DNA of 64,000 nt from Owenia fusiformis (lineage: Eukaryota > Annelida > Polychaeta > Sabellida > Oweniidae). A model generated the notes under the pieces. That model saw only the letters and a list, made by a program, of their open reading frames with translations, ran no database searches and had not been told where the DNA came from. The stretch is from positions 38,161,366 through 38,225,365 of the forward strand of contig CAIIXF020000001.1 in assembly GCA_903813345.2 (NCBI GenBank), read 5' to 3'. The stretch's first letter is position 1. The number at the start of each line of letters is the position of its first letter. Made by a program: the position numbers and the translations under genes. Positions 49,083 to 58,342 of this stretch are shown one piece after another.

Positions 49083-50048
49083 TTTGCTACATTGTATGAA
49101 GATAGAGGACGGTACAATTTGGCTACAGTTGTATGAAGATAGAGGTACAATTGGCTACAGTTCTATGAAGATAGAGGTGCAATTGGCTACATTGTATGAA
49201 GATAGAGGTACAATTGGCTACAGTTATATGAAGATAGAGCTTCAATTGGCTACAGTTATATGAAGATAGAGCTTCAATTGGCTACAGTTGTATGAAGATA
49301 GAGGTACAATTGGCTACAGTTGTATGAAGATAGAGGTACAATTTGGCTACAGTTGTATGAAGATAGAGCTTCAATTGGCTAAAGTTGTATGAAGATAGAG
49401 GTACAATTGGCTACAGTTATATGAAGATAGAGTTTCAATTTGCTACAGTTGTATGAAGATAGAGGTACAATTGGCTACAGTTGTATGAAGATAGAGCTTC
49501 AATTGGCTACAGTTGTATGAATATAGAGGTATGATTGGCTACAGTTATAGGAAAATAGAGGTTCAATTGGCTACAGTTGTATGAAGATAAAGGTACAATT
49601 GGCTACAGTTGTATGAAGATAGAGGTGCAATTGGCTACAGTTATATGAAGATAGAGCTTCAATTGGCTACAGTTGTATGAATATAGAGGTACAATTGGCT
49701 ACAGTTATATGAAGATAGGGTTTCAATTGGCTACAGTTGTATGAAGATAGAAGTATAATTGGCTACAGTTATATGAAGATAGAGCTTCAATTGGCTACAG
49801 TTGTGTGAATATAGAGGTATGATTGGCTACAGTTATAAAAAAATAGAGGTTCAATCGGCTAGATAAAGGTACAATTGGCTACAGTTGTATGAAGGTAGTG
49901 GTGCAATCGACTACAGTTGTATGAAGATAGAGGTGCAATTTGGCTACAGTTGTATGAAGATAGAAGTACAGTTGGCTAATTGTATGAAGATATAGGTACA
50001 GTTGGCTAATTGTATGAAGACAGAGATGCAGTTTGCTACATTGTATTC
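49083..50048. repeat. 32-bp minisatellite, about 30 copies
   Basis: Unit approximates gtatgaagatagaggtacaa followed by ttggctacagtt. Two main variants (gaggtacaattgg and gagcttcaattgg, with ttgtat or ttatat) often alternate, giving stretches with a 64-bp higher-order period. Edge copies are degenerate (tacattgtat, cagagatgcag). The array ends about 230 bp before the Schlafen-like ATG. Confidence 0.95.
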
Positions 50049-50279
50049 AGGACCATGAAACTGGAGAAAAATGAAAATGAGAGATATACATTCATTTTTC
50101 ACGGAACTTACCTCTGTACTAAAATTCTGCATTTAATGCTAGTGTTTCCTAGAACATCTAGAGAAAACATCTGATCATTTTGTGATGAGAAGAATTTACT
50201 GTTTTCTAAGAAAGTGACAAGTTAGAAGTCCACCGCCTAAATTAGCCTTTGCACTGATCGCTACTATACACGTTATAGT

Positions 50280-52097
50280 ATGTTTGTAAATTCATTCCCC
50301 AATTCAACATCTGAATATGGACCTCCACCTCTTGTCATGCAAGTGGATAAAACTGAGTTACCTTATTCTTCGGCAAGAGGGTGGCAAGATACTCGAGTAA
50401 AAACTGAGGACTTTACAATGACTTTAAATAATATTCGGAATGATGATAATTATCTTACACCAATGCAACATAAACTGTGTTCCCTAGTTATGACATTGGG
50501 GTACAACAGCTGTACTGTAAATGATGTCTGGATTAATGGTTCAAATAATGATACAAACACTGCATCAATTAAGTGCCGTTCTCAAGAAATGTATGATTTT
50601 TTATACAATCAGTTCCAAGATGAGGACAGAGTAAGACAGAATCCAGAGGTGAAAAATATACTGAAAGATAATTCATACTTTGTGGATATAGAAGAATATA
50701 TAATTCCATCACCATCAGACATGTCAGAACAAGATGTAGGTGATATAATGTCATCAGAGAGTTACACCTATCGATCTTACTTAGGAGCTGAGACTAGAAA
50801 TGTTGAATTCAAGAAAGGCGGGGGTGGATACATACAAAGGTACCTAAGGGATGATATTGAGAAATACACAGTTGCTTTTCTAAATTCTCATTCAACGGGT
50901 AGCTTTTTACTAATAGGTGTAACAGATGATGGTTACATTGAGGGAGTTCATGTGAACCATGCTAATGAGGATCATATAAGGAAATCAATTATTGACCCTG
51001 CAATGAAGGCTATCACTGGTACGCCATCTATCCTGTATGTCTCACCTGATATGTATCGAGTTGATTTCGTACCAGTCATGGACGACCGTAAACGAGGTAC
51101 ACATAGTTTTTATTTACTTGTATGTTTTGTATTTGAGTCTTGTTTCATGCCTCCCTCGCCGTGTCAGCTCAAAATCACAAAATTAGTTGGTTAGGGAATC
51201 CAGAGGGGAGTTCCGAGATTCAAATTATATTGTAAGCCTTAGAGTTCATCCTTCATTGCTCTTTCAGTTCAAGCACTCATCATTGATTTCTGAGTTGCAA
51301 ATCCAAGATGCTCTGATATAATAATTTGGAAGTTGATAGAACATTCTAGTATAATTCTAGTGACCGAGGGAAATGCATTGATAAACGGTTTTTCCAAGAA
51401 AGTTGCTGAATTTCTAGTTCACCTATTTCAGTGATTCGAGACCAAAAAGTTATTAGGATCAAAGTCTGTTCCAGTTCAAGCAGAGATTTAGAGGATTTGT
51501 ATGCCACCAGCAGGATGGAGGTATATGAACGTCTAGATGGAAGTGTTACTCTCCTGGATCCTCTCAAGATTCAAACACGTTTAAAAGAGGTAAATTTTCA
51601 AATTATGTTTGAGTAGAATTTTGTAGATGCATTCTTATGTCAGAAAAAATAGTTTTGTTCAACCTATTTTCTCTCAAAACAGATGGTTTTCACAAATGCA
51701 AAGACTATTAATAAGTATAGTATTTATCTTTAAATATGGCCATTTTTCATGAACCGTACATGTATGTTAAGCTAATTGTTTTTCATTTCAGATGTTGCAA
51801 AAATCATTCAAGGAACAAAAGGAAATTATGAATGAGTCGCATAAACGAGACCTTGAATTAAAACAAAAGGATTTTGAGCTAGAGACATTGAAAATTCAAA
51901 ATGATTTACATAAAGAGTTAGAGACATTGGAAATTGAAAAGGATTTACATAAAAGAGACCTAGAATCGAAACAAAGGGATTTGGAGCTAGAGAGATTGAA
52001 AATTCAAAATGATTATCAATCGAAACTTCAAGATCAAGCTTTAGAATATCAAATGAAGTTGAAAAATAAAAAATCTGCAATTTGTGCTATTATGTAG
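50280..52097 (+). CDS. Schlafen-type AlbA_2 protein with coiled coil and CaaX box
   Basis: Exons 50280-51096, 51432-51589 and 51792-52097 join in phases 1 and 0 to 1281 nt, 426 aa. Residues 1-150 are an unrecognised N-terminal region. Residues about 168-315 form a complete Schlafen AlbA_2 domain: GAETRNVEFKKGGGG, then YTVAFLNSHSTGSFLLIGVT, DDGYIEGV and, across the exon 1/2 join, KVIRIKV and MEVYERLDGS. E171, E176 and D216/D217 occupy the places of the E-E-D nuclease triad reported for mammalian SLFN proteins; activity is inferred only. Residues 326-418 are a charged coiled coil with a 36-residue internal repeat (KRDLELKQKDFELE / KRDLESKQRDLELE). The last four residues are CAIM, a CaaX box favouring farnesylation, preceded by KLKNKKSAI. 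A TAA lies in frame upstream of the ATG. No helicase or Schlafen C-terminal part is present. Domain call firm, role unknown. Confidence 0.85.
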
Positions 52098-52205
52098 GGC
52101 CTAGTAAAATACATATACTTCAAGTTCTTATCTATAAATAACATAGATCCAGTGCAATGATATAGGTTAATTAACTTAATATAAAGTTAAAACTATTTAG
52201 ATGTA

Positions 52206-53265
52206 CGAGGGTTGTCCCAGAAGTAATGCACTATATGCTCTAACTTCATCAATAATTGATATTTGTCCATGAAATTTTCAGTAAATGTTCCTTAGAGACA
52301 TTTTGATTATTCTAAAAATGTTCATGTTGATTGATAAAAATATATTGATGTTGTGATAAAATCAAGTTGGTGAGTTTGGGTAGGGCGGGGCAGGTTTTGC
52401 AGTCAAGTCAAAAGGAATAAAAAATTGAAAATATGAAATAATTAATCAACAAATACCATTTGGTGTAGCTATAAGAACTATGCTCAAAAATATATTTTAA
52501 GATACTAAATTACTATGTGCACATCCTAGATTTAATGAATGTATATTGCACAGTGTCCCATTTCACATTTTCTCAAAATATTGCCCTTTGCCCTACTTTT
52601 GATGCCTGTCAGGTCAAACACTCTCAGCAGTTTCTTCCAGTGTGACTTGTGGAGTTTTTGCCTCCCATGTTTGGAGTTGTCATACAGGGTTAAATCGTCT
52701 CTTTTAAATCTCTTCTACCATTCCATAATTGTAGTTCTATCTGGTATATACTCCTTATATACTTTCTTCATGGTAGCATTGTTTTGCGTGACTGTGAGGT
52801 CAAGTAAAGTATGAAATTAGGCCACCAAATGCAAGACCTTCTGTTATCAGGTGAGAATTGCAGCCATTTTTGCAATTTCTTGACTGTGACTGTATTTGAA
52901 TTCGTGACTATTGAAATGTGATATTATGACATCACAGTGCTAAATGTCATTATTTGTACTTGGTTAACATCATGCTGAATAAATTTAACAATTTCCCAAA
53001 CATTTTGATCATTTTAAGGAAAGAAATATTAATAAAATAACACTTTAGATCTTTTCATAATAAGAAAAATTGGTACCTGCCCCGCCCACCCCTACCCCCA
53101 TGTTGTTATAGCAACCATCTTAAGACTTAATATTAATGTTGGATGCTAAAACTTCAGGATATAATAGATAAAACTTCAATTGTTATATACACAATATTCC
53201 AGCTGAATTGAAGAATATTAAAGAAAGTTAGAGCATATAGTGCATTACTTCTGGGACAACCCTCG
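52206..53265 (-). mobile_element. Degenerate mariner-type transposon, 1060 bp
   Basis: Terminal inverted repeats begin CGAGGGTTGTCCCAGAAGTA and continue as atgcactatatgctctaact (about 40 bp, essentially perfect). They are flanked by TA on both sides (52204-52205, 53266-53267). The empty site is preserved in copy 2 of the surrounding duplication. Subterminal gggcggggcaggt motifs are also inverted. A minus-strand transposase remnant lies in the middle. Too short and stop-broken to be autonomous. Confidence 0.92.
52535..52803 (-). pseudogene. Mariner transposase fragment
   Basis: Minus-strand translation gives MKKVYKEYIPDRTTIMEW, an in-frame TAG (52715-52717), then KRFKRDDLTLYDNSKHGRQ. This follows the mariner DNA-binding pattern of a helix-turn-helix with WxKRFK and an acidic stretch ending in a basic G-R motif. 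No catalytic D,D34D region is recognisable, so about three quarters of the gene is gone. Confidence 0.7.
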
Positions 53266-53350
53266 TAATTCCAAAAGTATTTTCAGAGAAGAATGCCACG
53301 TGTTGTTACCGCCACTATATTTTATCTTACGTGCACTCGTTTTATGCAAG

Positions 53351-53514
53351 GACTTTACATAAAAGAGACCTAGAATCGAAACAACGAACAAAGGGATTTG
53401 GAGCTAGAGAGATTGAAAATTCAAAATGATTATCAATCGAAACTTCAAGATCGAGCTTTAGAGTTTCAAATGAAGTTGAAAAATAAAAAATCTGCAATTT
53501 GTGCTATTATGTAG
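53351..53514 (+). pseudogene. Duplicated tail exon of the Schlafen-like gene
   Basis: A near-identical copy of the last part of exon 3 (from acataaaagagacc to the stop at 53512-53514), still encoding the CAIM end. It has a 7-nt insertion (cgaacaa-type duplication within aaacaa-aggg) that shifts the frame relative to the original, and it lacks an upstream exon of its own. Downstream of the insertion the original frame is open to the stop. It could be an alternative terminal exon if a splice acceptor were used, but none is obvious. Confidence 0.6.
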
Positions 53515-53883
53515 TAAAATACATATACTTCTTAGCTATAAATAACATAGATCCAGTGCAATGATATAGGTTAATTAACTTAATATAAAGTTAAAACTAT
53601 TTAGATGTAATTCCAAAAGTATTTTCAGAGGTTTTTCTTTTTAAAGTATGCCACGTGTTGTTACTGCCACTATATTTTATCTTACGTGCACTCGTATTAT
53701 GCACTTCATTTACTTTTTGAATTACGCAATCTACATGTATTCCGTCCATGGATAATACCTTCAGTGGTAGCATTCCCTACATAAATCCAATGACCATGGA
53801 TTCTAAAACTTGTGTCTTAATGTTTATTAGATGTAAGTGTACCATTACTCAGCTGTATTTGATGCATATTTGAAATAATATAT

Positions 53884-54947
53884 TGTAGCGTTTGCGGGTA
53901 TTTACAATTTGTATTTAAACATCGCAGCTACATTTCTTTCCTTCACTTACGTTCGTTTCCATTCAGAAATATTTCTTGTAAATTTCAGTACGATAATTTA
54001 GTCATCATTTTAATTGTTAGCGATCTTTTTAATCACCGTTTTCAGCATATTTATTAACTCTGTAGCTTCCTTTATTTATCTGTATGCATATTCTTACGCA
54101 ATGTTCAGTATTTTGTAAGTATTTCATTCTAATAGACACATTTATAAACTTTTCATGGGCGCCGCCATTAATGACGTCACATTTCCCACAGTGCACTTCG
54201 TACTGATTGCGGGAAATTCAAACAGAGGAATGACGTCAGATTCTAAGAATTAAAACTGTGACGATAGAACGCTGCATATCAGCGGGAAAAAAAGACTTCA
54301 GCTAGATTTCAAAGAGTGAGGACGTATTGTCGAATTCTCTTCATGTAACTTCATAAATCATGTACTTTTTGGGGGGAGGGTTGTAAATATCAAATAAACT
54401 CTTGTAAATATGTTAACCAATAAGCTAGTCTGTAGTCTTTTGTATGGATTTCAAGTGAGAGCAAGTATTGCCACGGGACTTGGAACATTTTCCGTGGCTG
54501 AGCCCATGTTTTATGATCATGATGTAGTTTATCCCTACTTGATCATATGTGGTTTATCCCCACATTATATCCTGTTATACTTGTGATGTTGCCTTATCTG
54601 TGGTCTATCCCCACTGGCATAATTTTCACAATGCAGTTTTATATGCAGAGAATCAGATGTGATAAGCAGTTATCACCGTATCAATCAATCAATGTTAAAT
54701 CATGATCGTATGCAGTGTGTCGCTTTATTTATCACATTTGCAATGCTGTACAGAGTGACCCACTATATTGGTAACTCGTGAATATTGCTGCTTATAGCAA
54801 TAATAATGCTGTATTCCAGTAGCTGTTAATCCCATAATATCACACATTCCATAAATTTACAGACACTACCACACAATACCATTATACTTCAATTCTGAGA
54901 CATGCATTCATAACAATCATATTATTTGGCACCCCGGCTATACTACA
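53884..54947 (+). repeat. 5' LTR
   Basis: Begins TGTAGCGTTTGCGGG, ends GGCTATACTACA. It contains two atgacgtca-type CRE-like sites (aatgacgtcac and gaatgacgtcag near 54170 and 54231) and AATAAA at 54393-54398, in order for U3 promoter and R/U5 polyadenylation. Confidence 0.93.
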
Positions 54948-54950
54948 ATT

Positions 54951-54968
54951 TGGTGGCAGTGGTGGGAT
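54951..54968 (+). other. Primer-binding site of the LTR element
   Basis: TGGTGGCAGTGGTGGGAT starts 3 nt after the LTR end, the usual place and the usual TGG start (complement of tRNA CCA). The primer tRNA is not identified. Confidence 0.7.
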
Positions 54969-55427
54969 CTCAAACCAGTAATACTGGGTGTCCAAATAAT
55001 TCCTGACACACCAATATGTGTGTTTCCAGAAACCAGATGTCCAGAATAAGCTTTGAATGAAATACTGAGATGATCAATGTTTCTAGTACCGCTGACAGAC
55101 ATGCTACATGTATGTCATGTATATGGTCTGCTGACGAGTAGATTCATTTTTACATGTTACTACATACAGTACTTTGTCTTCCAGTTACTCCAGAGATGTC
55201 AGAATCTTCCATACCAGCTTCTGCTAATTGGGTATAGACCTTATCCAGTTACCACAAAGCTGATGAGCGTAGTTTTATGGGATCCAGAAGTCCAGTCTCC
55301 AGGAATCCAGAATATCATTTAATGAGCTGATTAGTTACACAGCGTTATAACTGGTCATAATCCGGTTACTCGAGACCCGTCAGAGTCCATACGAGTAGTT
55401 TCCAGAATTCCTGATATCGAAGCGAAT

Positions 55428-55763
55428 ATGGAAAGTGAGCAACAGGCGAAACACACTGCCAGCATGCGTGTGCCAGCAATACCACATGATGAAGAGTATA
55501 CATATCCAGAGCCGTTCCAGTCTAGCAATCTTAATGAAGATGCCATGTTCAGATTAGATGAGATTAGAAAATGTATCAAACTTCTGCACAGTGAAGAAGA
55601 GAAGATCCTCCAGAACAAGAATACAACTATCAATATTAGTGAAGTTCCAGTTCCAGAAAATGATGCTGAAAGATATAATAATGAAATTCCAGTCAATGAA
55701 ATCATGTCAAGCTATGAATATTGTGTTCCAAATGAACAGAACGAAATAAAAAGCATACCATAG
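55428..55763 (+). CDS. Pre-gag open frame of the LTR element
   Basis: A 111-residue acidic protein (MESEQQAKHTASM start, EDAMFRLDEIRKCIK in the middle) with no recognised domain. It ends at a TAG inside the first EYCAAGEQHV repeat. The following repeat frame lies one base back (-1) and is open from 55736, overlapping it by about 28 nt, so the two frames may once have been one, or be joined by a frameshift. It is located between the primer-binding site and gag. Confidence 0.45.
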   Translation: MESEQQAKHTASMRVPAIPHDEEYTYPEPFQSSNLNEDAMFRLDEIRKCIKLLHSEEEKILQNKNTTINISEVPVPENDAERYNNEIPVNEIMSSYEYCVPNEQNEIKSIP

Positions 55764-55984
55764 AGTATTGCGCTGCAGGTGAGCAGCATGTAAATAAAAA
55801 GCATACCACAGAGTATTGCGCTGCATGTAAGCAGCATGTAAATAAAAAGCGTACCACAATGCTGCAGAATTGTGAGTATTGCGCTGCAGGTGAGCAGCAT
55901 GTACAAAGTGTAAAGGTTGGTCTACCATCAAACAAGCGTACCATGAAAGATCATGAGTATTGCGCTGCAGGTGAGCAGCATGTA
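55763..55984 (+). repeat. In-frame peptide repeat EYCAAGEQHV, 4 copies
   Basis: gagtattgcgctgcaggtga recurs at 55763, 55811 (tgtaag variant), 55874 and 55955. The first two are 48 bp apart, the others further with unrelated spacers. All four are in one frame and give EYCAA[G/C][E/K]QHV, a C-x(n)-H motif. Confidence 0.9.
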
Positions 55985-56167
55985 CATACTAGTGTAAATA
56001 ATATGGGTAGATCTAGTGGTTCAAATCTACTGGATTTTAATGAAATACCCATTCCAGATCCAAAGCCGGACCAGTCCTTGGGTATAAAGAAACCATTTAG
56101 AGATAACCATCCAGTTACGGAGGTACTGTTACGTCCTGATGAAGTGTCCCGAATGAGGTATCCATAG
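55859..56167 (+). CDS. Second short open frame of the LTR element
   Basis: 102 residues from the ATG at 55859; the frame is actually open from 55736, so a longer product continuous with the repeat region is possible. It contains two EYCAAGEQHV copies, then a hydrophilic stretch (NEIPIPDPKPDQ). No known domain. It stops 27 nt before the gag ATG. Confidence 0.4.
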   Translation: MLQNCEYCAAGEQHVQSVKVGLPSNKRTMKDHEYCAAGEQHVHTSVNNMGRSSGSNLLDFNEIPIPDPKPDQSLGIKKPFRDNHPVTEVLLRPDEVSRMRYP

Positions 56168-56194
56168 ACAGCTCCCTCTTTAAACCCGTCCAAC

Positions 56195-56968
56195 ATGTCC
56201 AATGATGTGTCCAATACATCAAGCCAAAAAGAGAGAAAGATAAAACAATATGATGGGAAGACAAGTTGGAAAGCTTTTAAATTTAAATTTGACATTATAG
56301 CAGATATCAATGAGTGGAATGAGCGAAGACGTGCCATTGAACTATTAACATGTCTTGATGGCATTGCAGAGAAAATCTTCGATATAATCGAACCTTCCAG
56401 AAAATATGACTATCAGTATGTTTGTGATACAATAAAAGGCATGTTTGATACTGACTTCCAAGAAGAGAAATATCGTAACCAACTCAGACAGCGTATGAAA
56501 CTTAAAAGTGAGAATGTTAACACTTTTGGGCATGATGTCATACGTCTTACTAATTTGAGTTTTCCTGCATTATCAGAGAATTCCAGAGAAGCAATTGCAT
56601 TGGATATCTTCAAACATGCATTACAAATATCAGACTCTAAAATCAGTTATCATGTTTTCTCCAAAGACCCTAAAAACATGCGAGATGCAATCAAGGCAGC
56701 CATCCAGATGGAGTGTTATACTGATGACAGGCCAACGCACATAGACATCACAGAGAACAACGTCATAAATTCTTTTTCTGCAATGTTTGCTGACAATGGC
56801 CATACTCAGTCAACAAAGCAGTCCAAGAATGTACCTGCAAGATGTTATTACTGTAATTTTATTGGCCATTATGCCAAAACATGCAGATTTAAATGTGCAG
56901 ATGCTGACAAAGGCTATATCACTCCTGATTATATTGGTAAAAGACTTTCAAAATTGTGGTCTAAATAG
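56195..56968 (+). CDS. gag: Gag protein with CCHC zinc knuckle
   Basis: 257-residue retrotransposon capsid/nucleocapsid protein. The central part (about residues 20-170: WKAFKFKFDIIADINEW, RRAIELLTCLDGIAEKIFD, FDTDFQEEKYRNQLRQRM, FPALSENSREAIALDIF) has the order of the Gypsy-type Gag domain. Near the C-terminus a single zinc knuckle CYYCNFIGHYAKTC fits C-x2-C-x4-H-x4-C. It ends in TAG at 56966-56968. No pol frame follows; only 272 nt of non-coding sequence separates it from the 3' LTR. The frame is intact, consistent with a recently active or trans-mobilised element. Confidence 0.85.
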   Translation: MSNDVSNTSSQKERKIKQYDGKTSWKAFKFKFDIIADINEWNERRRAIELLTCLDGIAEKIFDIIEPSRKYDYQYVCDTIKGMFDTDFQEEKYRNQLRQRMKLKSENVNTFGHDVIRLTNLSFPALSENSREAIALDIFKHALQISDSKISYHVFSKDPKNMRDAIKAAIQMECYTDDRPTHIDITENNVINSFSAMFADNGHTQSTKQSKNVPARCYYCNFIGHYAKTCRFKCADADKGYITPDYIGKRLSKLWSK

Positions 56969-57204
56969 CTGGGAAGATGCAGCCTAAGACTTCATCACAA
57001 AGCAGATGAGATGTTACCTATAATATAAATTCCATAGATGAAAGAGCAGAAGAGACAACCCACAAGCCCAGTGGAAAGATGACCTACAAAATAACAAGAC
57101 CAACAACAGGAACAAACACAATGAACAATGACATTTAGTGTGATAAGTGCAAACATACACCAGTGATACACAATTTAAAGGACTATGTTTAAATAAAATT
57201 CATG

Positions 57205-57240
57205 ACACTTCGGGACGAAGTGTATAAAAGAGGGGAGCAA
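57205..57240 (+). other. Stem-loop and polypurine tract before the 3' LTR
   Basis: acacttcg-gga-cgaagtgt (57205-57223) forms a perfect 8-bp stem. It is followed by the purine-rich aaaagaggggagcaa (57226-57240) abutting the LTR, the expected plus-strand primer site. A cggGACGA-containing stem just before the tract is familiar from Gypsy elements. Confidence 0.75.
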
Positions 57241-58304
57241 TGTAGCGTTTGCGGGTATTTATAATTTGTATTTAAACATCGCAGCTACATTTCTTTCCTT
57301 CACTTACGTTCGTTTCCATTCAGAAATATTTCTTGTAAATTTCAGTACGATAATTTAGTCATCATTTTAATTGTTAGCGATCTTTTTAATCACCGTTTTC
57401 AGCATATTTATTAACTCTGTAGCTTCCTTTATTTATCTGTATGCATATTCTTACGCAATGTTCAGTATTTTGTAAGTATTTCATTCTAATAGACACATTT
57501 ATAAACTTTTCATGGGCGCCGCCATTAATGACGTCACATTTCCCACAGTGCACTTCGTACTGATTGCGGGAAATTCAAACAGAGGAATGACGTCAGATTC
57601 TAAGAATTAAAACTGTGACGATAGAACGCTGCATATCAGCGGGAAAAAAAGACTTCAGCTAGATTTCAAAGAGTGAGGACGTATTGTCGAATTCTCTTCA
57701 TGTAACTTCATAAATCATGTACTTTTTGGGGGGAGGGTTGTAAATATCAAATAAACTCTTGTAAATATGTTAACCAATAAGCTAGTCTGTAGTCTTTTGT
57801 ATGGATTTCAAGTGAGAGAAAGTATTGCCACGGGACTTGGAACATTTTCCGTGGCTGAGCCCATGTTTTATGATCATGATGTAGTTTATCCCTACTTGAT
57901 CATATGTGGTTTATCCCCACATTATATCCTGTTATACTTGTGATGTTGCCTTATCTGTGGTCTATCCCCACTGGCATAATTTTCACAATGCAGTTTTATA
58001 TGCAGAGAATCAGATGTGATAAGCAGTTATCACCGTATCAATCAATCAATGTTAAATCATGATCGTATGCAGTGTGTCGCTTTATTTATCACATTTGCAA
58101 TGCTGTACAGAGTGACCCACTATATTGGTAACTCGTGAATATTGCTGCTTATAGCAATAATAATGCTGTATTCCAGTAGCTGTTAATCCCATAATATCAC
58201 ACATTCCATAAATTTACAGACACTACCACACAATACCATTATACTTCAATTCTGAGACATGCATTCATAACAATCATATTATTTGGCACCCCGGCTATAC
58301 TACA
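57241..58304 (+). repeat. 3' LTR
   Basis: Same length (1064 bp) and nearly the same sequence as the 5' LTR, ending in ACTACA at 58304, followed by atatatag. Confidence 0.93.
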
Positions 58305-58342
58305 ATATATAGAATTGAAGGATTATTGTTTTATTTATTATA

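Larger units (their letters stand above)
51940..53700 (+). repeat. Tandem duplication of the Schlafen tail exon and 3' flank, first copy split by a mariner
   Basis: Copy 1 runs from about 51940 to 52205 and resumes at 53266-53349. Copy 2 runs from 53350 to about 53700. Both contain acataaaagagacctagaat, the CaaX codons and stop, gatccagtgcaatgatatag, and gccacgtgttgtta. Copy 2 shows atttagatgtaattcc uninterrupted, where copy 1 has the transposon at the TA. So the duplication came before the insertion, or copy 1 was hit afterwards. Confidence 0.92.
53884..58304 (+). mobile_element. Gag-only LTR retrotransposon (Gypsy-like, non-autonomous)
   Basis: Two 1064-bp LTRs (53884-54947, 57241-58304), each TGTAGCG...ACTACA, enclose a 2293-bp interior. 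By eye the LTRs differ at only a couple of positions (for example tttacaattt/tttataattt and gagcaagt/gagaaagt), so insertion is recent. Flanks both read atat (4 or 6 bp duplication, ambiguous because of the AT repeat). A primer-binding site follows the 5' LTR and a polypurine tract precedes the 3' LTR. The interior encodes a CCHC-zinc Gag but no protease, reverse transcriptase or integrase. Confidence 0.93.

Noticed and set aside
48686-49150. 154-codon minus-strand open frame
   Set aside because: It covers parts of the 305-bp MITE and the start of the minisatellite region; no motif.
49083-50048. CRISPR-like array
   Set aside because: The repeats are contiguous with no unique spacers and the context is an animal genome; it is a minisatellite.
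51097-51194. Continuation of the Schlafen-like frame to the stop at 51194
   Set aside because: The domain continues in exon 2 after a GT donor at 51097 in matching phase; the read-through end is hydrophobic intron translation.
51826-52080. 84-codon minus-strand frame
   Set aside because: Antisense of the Schlafen-like coiled-coil exon; its repeats mirror that exon.
55702-55944. Minus-strand repetitive frames with HAAHLQRNT-like repeats
   Set aside because: Antisense shadow of the EYCAAGEQHV repeat in the LTR element.
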